NCBI RefSeq assembly: GCF_000308475.2
Contig: NZ_BAFT02000038.1
Location: 1 to 64,000, forward strand
Direction of reading: 5' to 3'
Length of the DNA: 64,000 bases
Origin: Nocardia brasiliensis NBRC 14402
GTDB taxonomy: Bacteria; Actinomycetota; Actinomycetes; Mycobacteriales; Mycobacteriaceae
This document shows, piece after piece, positions 55,031 through 62,776 of the stretch. How positions within the stretch are numbered: position 1 is the first letter of the stretch; each line of letters opens with the position of its first letter. A program made the translations under genes and the position numbers. The notes beneath the pieces are model-generated. The model saw nothing but the letters and a program-made list of their open reading frames with translations, made no database searches and was not told the origin of the DNA.

Positions 55031-56566
55031 ATGCCCGAAAATACTTACGACGTAGTCATTTCCGGGGCCGGGCCGAACGGCCTGCTGCTGGCGGGCGAGC
55101 TCGCCCTCGCCGGAATCCGTCCCGTCCTGCTGGACCAGCTGCCCGGGCCGAGCAATGAACCGAAAGCCAACGGGCTTGTCGGCCAAGTGGTTCGGCTGCT
55201 GGACATGCGCGGACTGTACGACGAATCCGGTGCGGCGCCGCAGCCGGCGCTCGGATACATGTTCAGCGGGCTACCCCTGTCGTTCGCCGACATGCCGGAC
55301 AAGGTCCTGTACGGAAAGCTCATCTCGCAGCCGAAAGTCGCTCGGCAACTGGAGAAATGGGTGCTGGGGCTCGGCGTGGACCTGCGCTGGGGACACCGGC
55401 TCACCGAGCTGGCACCTTACGACGGTGGTGTCGGGATCACGGTGAGCGGGCCCGCAGGCGACTATCACCTCGACACCACCTACCTGGTCGGCGCCGATGG
55501 TGGCAAGAGCTTCGTCCGCAAACGGCTCGGCATCGGGTTCCCGGGCAGCACCAACACCGATGACATCTCGCGGCTGGCGCACGTCTGGCTGCCCGATGAG
55601 CTGCGCACCGCCGACGGCGCACTCGACATCCCCGGATTCGGGCGCATCGAATTCGGGCACAACAGATTCGACAACGGCGGCGTGATCTACGGCGAGCTGG
55701 AGCCGGGCCGGACCCTGTTGGCGACGAAGGAGAGCGGCGGCAAGCCGGCGTCCGCGGACACCCCGATGTCCATCGCGGAACTACGCGCGAGCCTGCGGCG
55801 GATCCTCGGCGTCGACGTGCCCATCGAAGCGCCGCGCTCCCCCGGCCCGAACGCCCTGCGGCGCATCGACAATCAGAACACCCGGCAAGCCGAGCGGTAC
55901 CGGGAGGGGAACGTCTTCCTGGTCGGCGATGCGGCACACGTGCATTCGGCGATGGGTGGACCCGGACTGAATCTCGGCATGCAGGACGCCGCCAACCTCG
56001 GCTGGAAGCTGGCCGCACAGGTAAACGGCTGGGCCCCAGCCGGATTGCTCGACACCTACCACACCGAACGGCACCCGGCCGGGCTTCGGGTCATGATGAG
56101 TTCGCTCGCCCAATCCGCGCTGTTCGCACCGGGACCGGAGGTGAGCGCGCTGCGCGAACTGTTCGGCGAGCTGCTCGCGCTGCCGGACAACGCCGCCCAC
56201 ATCGCCCGCTTGATGGCCGGTGCGGACATTCGCTACGACACCGGCGACGACCACCCCCTCTCCGGTTACCTCGTCCCGGAGTTCACCGTCGAAACCGCAA
56301 CGGGCACAGTCCGAGTAGCCGAACTACTACGCAAAGCCCGACCGATCCTGCTCACCCTCGACGGGCACGGATTCTTCGACGAGGTAGCGGCTCCGTGGCG
56401 CGACCGCGTCGACCTCGTCCCCGCCGCCGGTCCCGAAGCCCCAGCCACCGCCCTCCTGATCCGCCCGGACGGCTACGTCGCCTGGGCCTCGGACACGGCG
56501 ACCCACTCCGATGCGGCCCACCTCCACACCGCGCTGACCCGCTGGTTCGGCACCCCGAACCCATGA
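55031..56566 (+). CDS. FAD-dependent aromatic/polyketide monooxygenase
   Basis: This 511-residue class A flavoprotein is larger than the one at 7439. It has GAGPNGLLLAGELALAG at 13-29, the DG motif VGADGGKSFVRKRLGI near 155-170, GDAAHVHSAMGGPGLNLGMQDAANLGWKLA near 299-328, and a C-terminal thioredoxin-like domain (ILLTLDGHGFFD). This build matches tetracycline/rifampicin and polyketide hydroxylases. A role in antibiotic or aromatic oxidation is inferred from family only. AGGGG precedes the ATG at 55031. Confidence 0.9.
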   Translation: MPENTYDVVISGAGPNGLLLAGELALAGIRPVLLDQLPGPSNEPKANGLVGQVVRLLDMRGLYDESGAAPQPALGYMFSGLPLSFADMPDKVLYGKLISQPKVARQLEKWVLGLGVDLRWGHRLTELAPYDGGVGITVSGPAGDYHLDTTYLVGADGGKSFVRKRLGIGFPGSTNTDDISRLAHVWLPDELRTADGALDIPGFGRIEFGHNRFDNGGVIYGELEPGRTLLATKESGGKPASADTPMSIAELRASLRRILGVDVPIEAPRSPGPNALRRIDNQNTRQAERYREGNVFLVGDAAHVHSAMGGPGLNLGMQDAANLGWKLAAQVNGWAPAGLLDTYHTERHPAGLRVMMSSLAQSALFAPGPEVSALRELFGELLALPDNAAHIARLMAGADIRYDTGDDHPLSGYLVPEFTVETATGTVRVAELLRKARPILLTLDGHGFFDEVAAPWRDRVDLVPAAGPEAPATALLIRPDGYVAWASDTATHSDAAHLHTALTRWFGTPNP

Positions 56567-56880
56567 GATCGCCCGCGGTGTGCGGCACACCCCACCGAAA
56601 CCGCCGCACACAGCCCACCAGTTGCGCTCGCGCACAAGGCAACCGCTCCCACGCCGCGGTCCCACCACCCATCCGTCAAACGCGCGCCAGAAGTCGTCGC
56701 CGCGCGCGGCAGCCGGCACCGCGCGCACAGTTCGCACGCCCCGCGCACCGCGCACACCAGCCAGGCGGCGCGCACCAATTCGCACCGCGCACACCAGCCA
56801 GGCGGCGCGCACCAATTCGCACCGCGCGCTGATTCGTTGACGAATCCGCGCGCGGTGACGAAACGTGCGCGGGCTCGGGG
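56567..56880. other. Non-coding gap with 37-bp tandem repeat
   Basis: This 314-base spacer separates the convergent monooxygenase and hydrolase genes. It contains two perfect copies of a 37-bp unit (56743-56779, 56780-56816), each starting GCACCGCGCACACCAGCC, with a partial third. Open frames across it are Arg/Pro/His-rich and have no domain. I see no other gene here. Confidence 0.75.
56743..56816. repeat. 37-bp direct tandem repeat (2.2 copies)
   Basis: Two identical adjacent 37-bp units are followed by the first nine bases of a third. The unit is C-rich with alternating purine/pyrimidine GCGC runs. It lies in a non-coding spacer, so it is probably a slippage-prone minisatellite. Confidence 0.85.
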
Positions 56881-57720
56881 TCAGGTGGTGAGGAAGTCGG
56901 CGATGGTGGCAGTTTGGTTGAGGATGGCGTGGCCGGTTTCGGGGAGGACGTGGACGGTGGCGTGGGGGGCGAAGCGTCGGATGCGGTCGGCGGTGGCCGC
57001 GGAGTCGAGCATCACGTCGCGGGCGCCGACGAGCACCAGGAGGGGCATGGTGAGGGTGCGTAGTTGGTCGTCGGAGAAGATCGGCAGCCGTTCGGTGCGC
57101 GGGTTGAAGGTGGCGAAGGTGAACACCACGTGGTCGAGGGCGGCATCGGTCTCCGGGGTGTGCAACCCCGTCACGAGGCGGGCCGTCCGGCGCACACCCC
57201 AGCTGCCGAACATGCGCAGGAACAACGCTTTCGGTAGCCAGCCCATCGTCTGCTTGCCGATCCCGCTGGGGCACAACAGCGCCAGCTTGGTCACCCGGCC
57301 CGGCCTGCGGGTCACATAATCCAGCGCGAACCACCCGCCGAGCGACGACGCCACCAGCGAGAACTGTTCGACGCCAACGGCTTCGAGCACATCATCGAGC
57401 CACAGCGCGTACGCCTCGGAGCCGAGCGGCGGCCGCACCGGCGCACTACCGCCGGGCTCGCCGATGATGTCGACCGCGTAGACCCGGAAATCCGTTGCCC
57501 ACGTGGCGATATCACCGAGCCACATGGTCGCGTTCGCGCCCGACCCGTGCAGCAGCACCAGCGGCGGCGCGTCCGGCGGACCGGACACCACGACGAAGGT
57601 CTCCCCCTCGCGGGTCGGAATCCGCAGTTGTTCGGCCGGAACCGGCCAGGCCGTCAACGCTTCCCGATAACGCTGCTGGATCGCGGACGCGCCGCGCTCG
57701 GTCTTGTAGATCGTGGTCAT
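56881..57720 (-). CDS. Alpha/beta hydrolase
   Basis: This 279-residue alpha/beta hydrolase has LVLLHGSGANATMWLGD near 54-70 and nucleophile elbow SLVASSLGGWFALDYV near 123-138 (A-S-S-L-G, so Ala replaces the first Gly of G-x-S-x-G). The acid is in VLVGARDVML and the His in ETGHAILN. It is typical of C-C bond hydrolases and haloalkane-like enzymes. It lies 28 bases downstream of the excisionase-like regulator on the same strand, so the two probably form an operon. Confidence 0.87.
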   Translation of the reverse strand: MTTIYKTERGASAIQQRYREALTAWPVPAEQLRIPTREGETFVVVSGPPDAPPLVLLHGSGANATMWLGDIATWATDFRVYAVDIIGEPGGSAPVRPPLGSEAYALWLDDVLEAVGVEQFSLVASSLGGWFALDYVTRRPGRVTKLALLCPSGIGKQTMGWLPKALFLRMFGSWGVRRTARLVTGLHTPETDAALDHVVFTFATFNPRTERLPIFSDDQLRTLTMPLLVLVGARDVMLDSAATADRIRRFAPHATVHVLPETGHAILNQTATIADFLTT

Positions 57721-57748
57721 TTCCCCACCTCCGTCGTGCGATGCTTCG

Positions 57749-58177
57749 TCATGCGAGCACTGCTTCCATGTAATCGAGCAGCCGGGCCGTATCGGCCAGA
57801 CCGCCGAGGACGATGACCTTCATCCGTGCCCGTTCCGCGTCGTAGACCGTCTCGACCCGTAACCGCTGCTCGCCCGGCCCGCGATTCGCGGCCGCACCCA
57901 TGACGAGCGAGGTGAGCCGGTCGGCGGTCGCGGGATCGACCGCGTCCACCTCGACGATGCTCGACACCTCGCTGTGTCGTTGCCGCCCAACGGTTTCCCG
58001 CAGCGGTGCGGGCACCGGACGGCCGGTGAACGCTTCCAGGTCCGCCGCCGAGATCCGGTACTGCTTGCCGATCCGGACCGCGGTGAGCCGCCCGTCGCGC
58101 ACATAGTTGCGGATGGTGCGCACATGCAGGCCCAAACGCTCGGCGACCTGTTCGACGGAATAGAAGGTATCGGACAC
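57749..58177 (-). CDS. Excisionase/MerR-type helix-turn-helix protein
   Basis: The 142-residue protein begins with a winged HTH of the excisionase class: YSVEQVAERLGLHVRTIRNYVRDGRLTAVRIGKQYRISAADLEAF. About 80 residues of unfamiliar sequence follow (SSIVEVDAVDPATADRLTSLVMGAAAN, then MKVIVLGGLADTARLLDYMEAVL). Despite the domain name no integrase or attachment site is present, so a stand-alone transcription factor is likely. The C-terminal part may sense a ligand. It leads the alpha/beta hydrolase gene and probably regulates itself. Confidence 0.82.
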   Translation of the reverse strand: MSDTFYSVEQVAERLGLHVRTIRNYVRDGRLTAVRIGKQYRISAADLEAFTGRPVPAPLRETVGRQRHSEVSSIVEVDAVDPATADRLTSLVMGAAANRGPGEQRLRVETVYDAERARMKVIVLGGLADTARLLDYMEAVLA

Positions 58178-58184
58178 AGAACTA

Positions 58185-58238
58185 CCCTAAACATCCCCTC
58201 AGTTGTGCGCAATAGGGAAGTTTAGGGAGTGTTAGGGA
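58185..58238. promoter_or_regulatory. Phased TAGGGA direct repeats with inverted CCCTAAAC
   Basis: Hexamer TAGGGA occurs at 58213, 58223 and 58233, exactly 10 bases apart. The inverted partner CCCTAAAC lies at 58185-58192, 7 bases from the excisionase-like start. The helical phasing suggests cooperative binding by that protein. Confidence 0.7.
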
Positions 58239-58251
58239 ATCGGAACAGCAA

Positions 58252-58284
58252 CAGGCCCCGGTGGTAGGGAACCACCGGGGCCTG
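58252..58284 (-). terminator. Rho-independent terminator after the M28 peptidase gene
   Basis: A perfect 14-bp stem (CAGGCCCCGGTGGT and its complement) with a 5-base loop lies 14 bases beyond the peptidase stop. On the reverse strand TTGCTGTT follows. Confidence 0.8.
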
Positions 58285-58297
58285 CGTCAGCGAGCCG

Positions 58298-59839
58298 CTA
58301 CTTGATGAGACCGCCGTGGTAGGCGTTGTCCTTCCCGCGCTGCTGCGTGCCCGCCTTCGTGGCGGTGCCGCCACCGAGCGGGTTGTCGCTGAACGCGTAG
58401 GTGGCGATCGAGTAGGCGATGGCGCCGGTGTTCACGGCCAGCGCCTTGTCGTTGATGTTCTTCGTGGTGTCGCAGGCACCGTGGTAGCAGGCGTCGTAGG
58501 GCTTGCCCGCTTCGCCGCCGAACATCTTCTGCTCTTCGGGCGTCTTGACGCCCTCCGCGCCGGTGAACAAGCCACCCGCCGCGATCCCGACCGCGATGAA
58601 CGGGCCGTAATCGGAGCGGCCGTCGAACGGCGTCGGCACGTGCGGCAACCGCAGCATGTCGAAGTAGCGTTCGAAGGTCTTCTCGATCTCGGCCGAACCC
58701 GGGGTGCCCTCGCTACCGTCGTAGATCTTGTAGGCGAAGTTCGGCGAGCCGATCATGTCGAAGTTGAGGTAGAGCGCGATCTTGGCGCGGTCGGCCTCGG
58801 ACAGGTTCGCGACATAGTGCTCCGAGCCCAGCAGCCCGAGCTCCTCCGCGCCCCACCAGGCGAAGCGGACCTTGTTCTTCGGCGGGAACTTGGCCATCTG
58901 CAACGCGACCTCGAGGATGCCCGCACTGCCGGAACCGTTGTCGTTGATGCCGGGGCCGGCCAGCACCGAATCCAGGTGCGCCCCGGCCATTACGACCTTG
59001 TCCGCCTTGCCCTGCTTGCTCTCGGCCAGCACGTTCGAGGTCGAACGGACCTTGCTCTCGGTGTCGGTCTTGAGCCGCACCACCGTGTCGGCGGGCGAGG
59101 CGAGATCCTCGCCGACGGCGAAGCTCGCGCCGACCACCGGGATGGTGAAGCCGGGCCCGCCCAGGGTGCCCGCGAAGGCGTCGGTGCGGCCGGGCTGGCC
59201 CTCGTTGAAGATGATCACGCCGGCCGCGCCCGCGGTCTGCGCGTTGCGGGCCTTGTCGGCGAACGGGCAGGTGCCGCGTTGCAGCAGCGCGATATTGCCC
59301 GCGGTGAAGTTCGCGAAGTCCGCGGCTTCACAGCCGGAGGTCGAGCTCGGCTCCGGCGTCGGCGGCAACGTCAAATCGACGGCTTGGACCTTCGCGTTCA
59401 CGTCGCCCGAACCCGAATAGGTCAGCGTGACGAAGTCGCCGAGCGCACTGCCGCCGGGCGGAGTCGGCTTGTAGGTCTTGGCATCCGGGGAGACCTGGTT
59501 CAGCACCGCGGTCGATTTCTCTTGGAAGAACGGGAAGTCGAACTTCTGCACCGTCACCTGGTAGCCCGCACCGCGCAGTTTCTTGACGACATAATCGCGG
59601 GAAGCGTCGAAGCCGGGAGTGCCCGCGGCACGGGTACCGCCGTTGGCGTCGGCGATCTTCTGGAACTCCGTCAAGTGGCGTTTGATGTTGGGCGCCTGGA
59701 CCGAGTTGGCCAGTTGTCGTTCGGGCGGCGCAGGATCGGCGTTCGCCGATCCCATCAACACCAGTGACAGAGCGAGCGGCAGCGCGGTAGCGGTCGCGAG
59801 AACTCGACCGGTATCGGCGCGGTTGAAGATACGGGGCAT
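58298..59839 (-). CDS. Secreted M28 family zinc aminopeptidase
   Basis: This 513-residue exported metallopeptidase has a signal peptide with cleavage after SANA (residue 34). A protease-associated domain is inserted at about 150-260, followed by the M28 catalytic domain. Metal ligands and catalytic residues are visible: His288 (GAHLDSV), Asp300 (GINDNGSG), Glu332/Glu333 (AEELGL), Asp361 (NFDMIG) and a later His (CYHGACD). It resembles Streptomyces griseus/M. tuberculosis LpqL-type leucine aminopeptidases but has no lipobox. It would release N-terminal residues from peptides outside the cell. It is expressed alone. Confidence 0.93.
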   Translation of the reverse strand: MPRIFNRADTGRVLATATALPLALSLVLMGSANADPAPPERQLANSVQAPNIKRHLTEFQKIADANGGTRAAGTPGFDASRDYVVKKLRGAGYQVTVQKFDFPFFQEKSTAVLNQVSPDAKTYKPTPPGGSALGDFVTLTYSGSGDVNAKVQAVDLTLPPTPEPSSTSGCEAADFANFTAGNIALLQRGTCPFADKARNAQTAGAAGVIIFNEGQPGRTDAFAGTLGGPGFTIPVVGASFAVGEDLASPADTVVRLKTDTESKVRSTSNVLAESKQGKADKVVMAGAHLDSVLAGPGINDNGSGSAGILEVALQMAKFPPKNKVRFAWWGAEELGLLGSEHYVANLSEADRAKIALYLNFDMIGSPNFAYKIYDGSEGTPGSAEIEKTFERYFDMLRLPHVPTPFDGRSDYGPFIAVGIAAGGLFTGAEGVKTPEEQKMFGGEAGKPYDACYHGACDTTKNINDKALAVNTGAIAYSIATYAFSDNPLGGGTATKAGTQQRGKDNAYHGGLIK

Positions 59840-59976
59840 GTCGGTTCCTCCAAGGGACGGATGAATCCCGGTGGTCGGAGGTTAGGGCGATATGTCGCGC
59901 TACCGGAAACCCCAGTTGCGAACTGGGGAACCGTTTTCCCCAGCTGTGCTGTGTTAGAAATACACACCCGGCACGG

Positions 59977-61485
59977 TCAGCCTTTCGGCGCCGCCAAGCG
60001 TGGCTGGAGCTGGGTGGCAGACGGAAGTTCGTTGTCGATCGGGGTGCACTGGTTCGTGATTCGGGCGGCGAGATCAGGGAGAAACGGGGTCAGGTGGTCG
60101 GCGATCACCTGACAGGAAAGTAATAGGGCCGAGAGAATGGCGTCCAGTTCGGGGGTGGACGGGGATCCGGCCGGTGCCAAAGTCCACGGGCGAGTGCGAT
60201 TGATGTAGCGATTGGCCTCGTCCACGATCGTCCAGACGGCCGCGGTGGCTCGGCGAAAGTCGAAGTTGCACAAGGCCGAATCGATTCGTTCGCCCGCTTT
60301 GGCGATCGCATGGAACAACGGAATATATTGAACTGCCACGGTTTCGGCGGCCGGTGGCCGCCCGGAGCGATAGCGGTGGATCAAGCCGACGACGCGATTC
60401 ACCAGATTACCGAGGCCGTTGGCCAGTTCGTCGTCGGCGCGATGGACGAGGCGCTCAACGGTGAAATCGGCATCGCCCACTCGCGGTGGTTCGCGCAGCA
60501 ACCACCAGCGGACGGCGTCGGTGCCGTACTGCCGCACCAACTCCACCGGGTCGATGGTGCGGCCGGCGGATTTACTGATCTTGCGCCCATCGACGGTGAT
60601 GTAGTCGTGCACAAAGATAGTGGTGGGCAGCGGCTCCCCCGCCGACAGCAGTAATGCGAGCCAGTACACCGCGTGAAAGCGCAGTACCCCTTTGCCCACC
60701 ACATGAATTCGGTGTTGCGCCCCCGCCCACCAGCGTTCCGATTCCGCGCCGCCGGTGCCGTAACCGAGCGCCGTGAGATAGTTGCCCAACGCGTCCCACC
60801 AGACATAGATCACCTGCGTCGGATCATTCGGCACCGGAATACCCCAGCCGCGCGCCCGCTCGACGGACCGCGACACCGAAATATCCGTCAGCCCATTTGC
60901 GATGAACGCGAGCACCTCGTTGCGCCGGACCGCGGGCTCGATCCGCACCGCGCCCGTCACGATGAGATCGTGCAGCCGATCGGTGTAGCGGGACAGGCGA
61001 AAGAACCAGTTCACCTCCGAAACGTGTTGCGGCGCTAGGTCGTGCTCCGGGCAGCGGCCGTCCTCCAGATCGCCGGGCGCAGAGAACTGTTCGCAGCCGA
61101 CGCAGTACAGACCGTCATAGTGTCTGCGGTACAGGTCCCCCGCCGCGGTGCAGGCCCGCCAGAAACGTTCCACTCCGCACCGGTGCCGCGGATCGCCGCT
61201 GGTGCGGATCACGTCATCGACGGCGACGGACAGGGGGCCGGCCAGCGCCACGAACGCTGCCGCGTTGGCGTCGACGAACTCCTGCACGGGAACCCCCGCG
61301 GCCTCGGCGGCCAGGACGTTCTTCAGCGAGTTGTCGTCGGTACCGGTCTGCAGCCGGACCTGCTCGCCGCGGCGGCGCCGATAGCGAGCGAGCACATCCG
61401 CCTGGACCAACTCCAGCGCGAAGCCCAGGTGCGGCCGTGCGTTGACGTACGGGATCGTCGTGGTGATGTAGGTGTGCGTGGACAT
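59977..61485 (-). CDS. Divergent methionyl-tRNA synthetase paralogue
   Basis: This 502-residue class I synthetase of MetRS type has a Rossmann core, an anticodon-binding helical domain and KISKS (302-306) in place of KMSKS. Oddities: the HIGH motif reads His19-Leu-Gly-Phe22, so the second His is Phe; GTDDNSLKN replaces the usual GTDEHGxK; and the zinc knuckle is Cys128, Cys131, Cys145, His148. These changes separate it from a housekeeping metG, which is probably elsewhere in the genome. It is preceded by a short leader ORF and terminator-like hairpin. Possible roles are inhibitor-resistant or stress MetRS, or a non-translational adenylating enzyme. Confidence 0.85.
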   Translation of the reverse strand: MSTHTYITTTIPYVNARPHLGFALELVQADVLARYRRRRGEQVRLQTGTDDNSLKNVLAAEAAGVPVQEFVDANAAAFVALAGPLSVAVDDVIRTSGDPRHRCGVERFWRACTAAGDLYRRHYDGLYCVGCEQFSAPGDLEDGRCPEHDLAPQHVSEVNWFFRLSRYTDRLHDLIVTGAVRIEPAVRRNEVLAFIANGLTDISVSRSVERARGWGIPVPNDPTQVIYVWWDALGNYLTALGYGTGGAESERWWAGAQHRIHVVGKGVLRFHAVYWLALLLSAGEPLPTTIFVHDYITVDGRKISKSAGRTIDPVELVRQYGTDAVRWWLLREPPRVGDADFTVERLVHRADDELANGLGNLVNRVVGLIHRYRSGRPPAAETVAVQYIPLFHAIAKAGERIDSALCNFDFRRATAAVWTIVDEANRYINRTRPWTLAPAGSPSTPELDAILSALLLSCQVIADHLTPFLPDLAARITNQCTPIDNELPSATQLQPRLAAPKG

Positions 61486-61521
61486 CGGAACCTCCGAACA
61501 GGAAGGGGCTCCGGAAACGAC

Positions 61522-61582
61522 TCGAGGCCCCGTGGGACAGGGCCTCGAAACAATGATCCGAGCAGGTGTCAGCGGCCCCGTG
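61522..61582 (-). promoter_or_regulatory. Leader attenuator of the metG paralogue
   Basis: On the reverse strand a 12-bp stem (61537-61548 pairing with 61522-61533, loop CCC) is followed by GTCGTTTCC, like a terminator. The 9-mer CACGGGGCC in its 3' arm (61526-61534) recurs exactly at the end of the leader ORF (61574-61582). Either copy can pair with GGCCCTGT in the 5' arm, so an alternative antiterminator is possible. This is classical attenuation geometry. Confidence 0.65.
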
Positions 61583-61619
61583 AACGGGACGCCATGACCA
61601 GCTGCGCGGACGTTTTCAT
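61569..61619 (-). CDS. Leader peptide upstream of metG paralogue (16 aa)
   Basis: ATG at 61619 opens MKTSAQLVMASRSRGR and stops at 61569; an in-frame ATG at 61628 would add MVR. A -10-like TAGCAT lies 7 bases before the 61619 ATG, so the RNA could begin at that codon (leaderless). The last codons, CGG GGC CGC TGA, contain the sequence that competes with the downstream terminator. No ribosome site is visible, consistent with leaderless translation. Confidence 0.55.
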   Translation of the reverse strand: MKTSAQLVMASRSRGR

Positions 61620-61669
61620 GCGTACCATGCTAGCGAACACGCCGGATCGACCGCATCGCATTTTGTGGG

Positions 61670-62563
61670 TCAGGCGAGGTCGGCGAGGATGCGGGTGAGG
61701 GTGCGGCGGCCGAGGTGGCTCATGGTGGGGTTGGTGGTGGCGTAGTACCAGACGAGGCCCATGGCTTGCTGGAAGGCCCAGGCGCGGCCGCGATGCCATT
61801 CGAGGTCGTCGGATTCGAGGTGGGCTCGAAGTATCCGACGGGGGCTGGGTTCGAGCAGGTGCCAGGCGCTGACCAGGTCGAGGGCCGGGTCGGCGGGGGC
61901 GAGGCCGCCGACATCGATGACGCCGGTGAGGCGGGCGTCGGCGACGAGCACGTTTCCCGGGATGAGGTCGCAGTGGTTCATCACGTCGGGTGTTGCGCCG
62001 CGCGGTAATTCGCGCATCCGCGCCCAGAGGCGGCGCAGGGCCGGCACGTCCAGCAGGTGGGTGCTGCGCTCGAAGCAAGTCTGCATCCAGTCGTCGTGCG
62101 TGTGCAGCTCACCGCCGCGGCCGCGCCCGGCGAAGGTACGGCCGCGGGTGTCGATGGCGCGCACGCCGCGAATGAACTCGGCCAGATCGCAGGCGAATTC
62201 GATGGAGCCGCCCGGATCCGCGATGGTGGCGACCGTTCCGCTCAGCCAGGTCTGTACCGCCCACGGCAGCGGGTAGCCCGCGCCGGGTTCGCCGATCGCC
62301 ATCGGCTCCGGTGTGCGAAATCTCGTGCGACCGAACAGTTTTCGCGCGGCCGCCGCCTCGGCCCGCAACGAGCGCCGTACGGACTCGACCTCCCCCGCGC
62401 GCAACGGGAACCGCGCCGCGAACCGATCCCCGATCCGGAAAAGCGCATTCTCCGTACCCGCGGATGCGACCGCCCGGATCGGCAGATCACGCCAAGCCGG
62501 GAACTGCTCGTCGACCAGCGCCCGCACCGTCTCGAGCGAGACGGCCAGTTGATCGGCATGCAT
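61670..62563 (-). CDS. APH family phosphotransferase (aminoglycoside/macrolide kinase-like)
   Basis: This 297-residue kinase-like protein has the catalytic loop NHCDLIPGNVLV with the Brenner Asp, and the metal-binding VIDVGGLAPADPALDLVSAW. The N-lobe is in VASAGTENALFRIGDRFAARFPLR. The layout fits the macrolide 2'-phosphotransferase or fructosamine/homoserine-kinase side of the APH superfamily. AAGGGTG precedes the ATG at 62563. The next leftward gene is the metG paralogue, whose leader begins 42 bases after this stop, so the two are probably separate units. Resistance is possible but unproven. Confidence 0.85.
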   Translation of the reverse strand: MHADQLAVSLETVRALVDEQFPAWRDLPIRAVASAGTENALFRIGDRFAARFPLRAGEVESVRRSLRAEAAAARKLFGRTRFRTPEPMAIGEPGAGYPLPWAVQTWLSGTVATIADPGGSIEFACDLAEFIRGVRAIDTRGRTFAGRGRGGELHTHDDWMQTCFERSTHLLDVPALRRLWARMRELPRGATPDVMNHCDLIPGNVLVADARLTGVIDVGGLAPADPALDLVSAWHLLEPSPRRILRAHLESDDLEWHRGRAWAFQQAMGLVWYYATTNPTMSHLGRRTLTRILADLA

Positions 62564-62737
62564 GGTCACCCTTGCAGCGTGACAAACCGTCACCCGCGCC
62601 CACAAGCGATTTCCCGCAGTGCACGGCCCCCTCGCTCGGCACGGCTCCGTGCAAACGACGCGGCCACACCGCAGCGCGCCGCATTGTCTACCCAAATCAT
62701 TTCTGAACAGGCATTTTCCGGTGCCGGAGACTTCGGC

Positions 62738-62772
62738 TTGACCTTGCCCCTAGGGCAAGGTTCGACGATAGT
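62738..62772 (+). promoter_or_regulatory. MerR-type promoter of the beta-lactamase-like gene
   Basis: TTGACC (62738-62743) overlaps a perfect dyad CCTTGCCC-CTA-GGGCAAGG (62742-62760). A GACGAT hexamer at 62764-62769 leaves a long 20-base spacer. An elongated spacer with an internal dyad is the hallmark of MerR-activated promoters. The cognate regulator is not in the window. Confidence 0.6.
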
Positions 62773-62776
62773 TCTC

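Noticed and set aside
56567..56880. Two-copy 37-bp repeat as a CRISPR remnant
   Set aside because: The units are directly adjacent with no spacers and no cas genes are present.
57749..58177. Integrated element suggested by an excisionase-like protein
   Set aside because: No integrase, attachment-site duplication, tRNA gene or compositional break nearby; more likely a regulator.
61569..62078. A 169-residue leftward frame ending in the leader peptide
   Set aside because: Its upstream part is Arg/Pro/His-rich and overlaps the phosphotransferase gene out of frame; only the final 16-19 codons fall in the leader and look meaningful.
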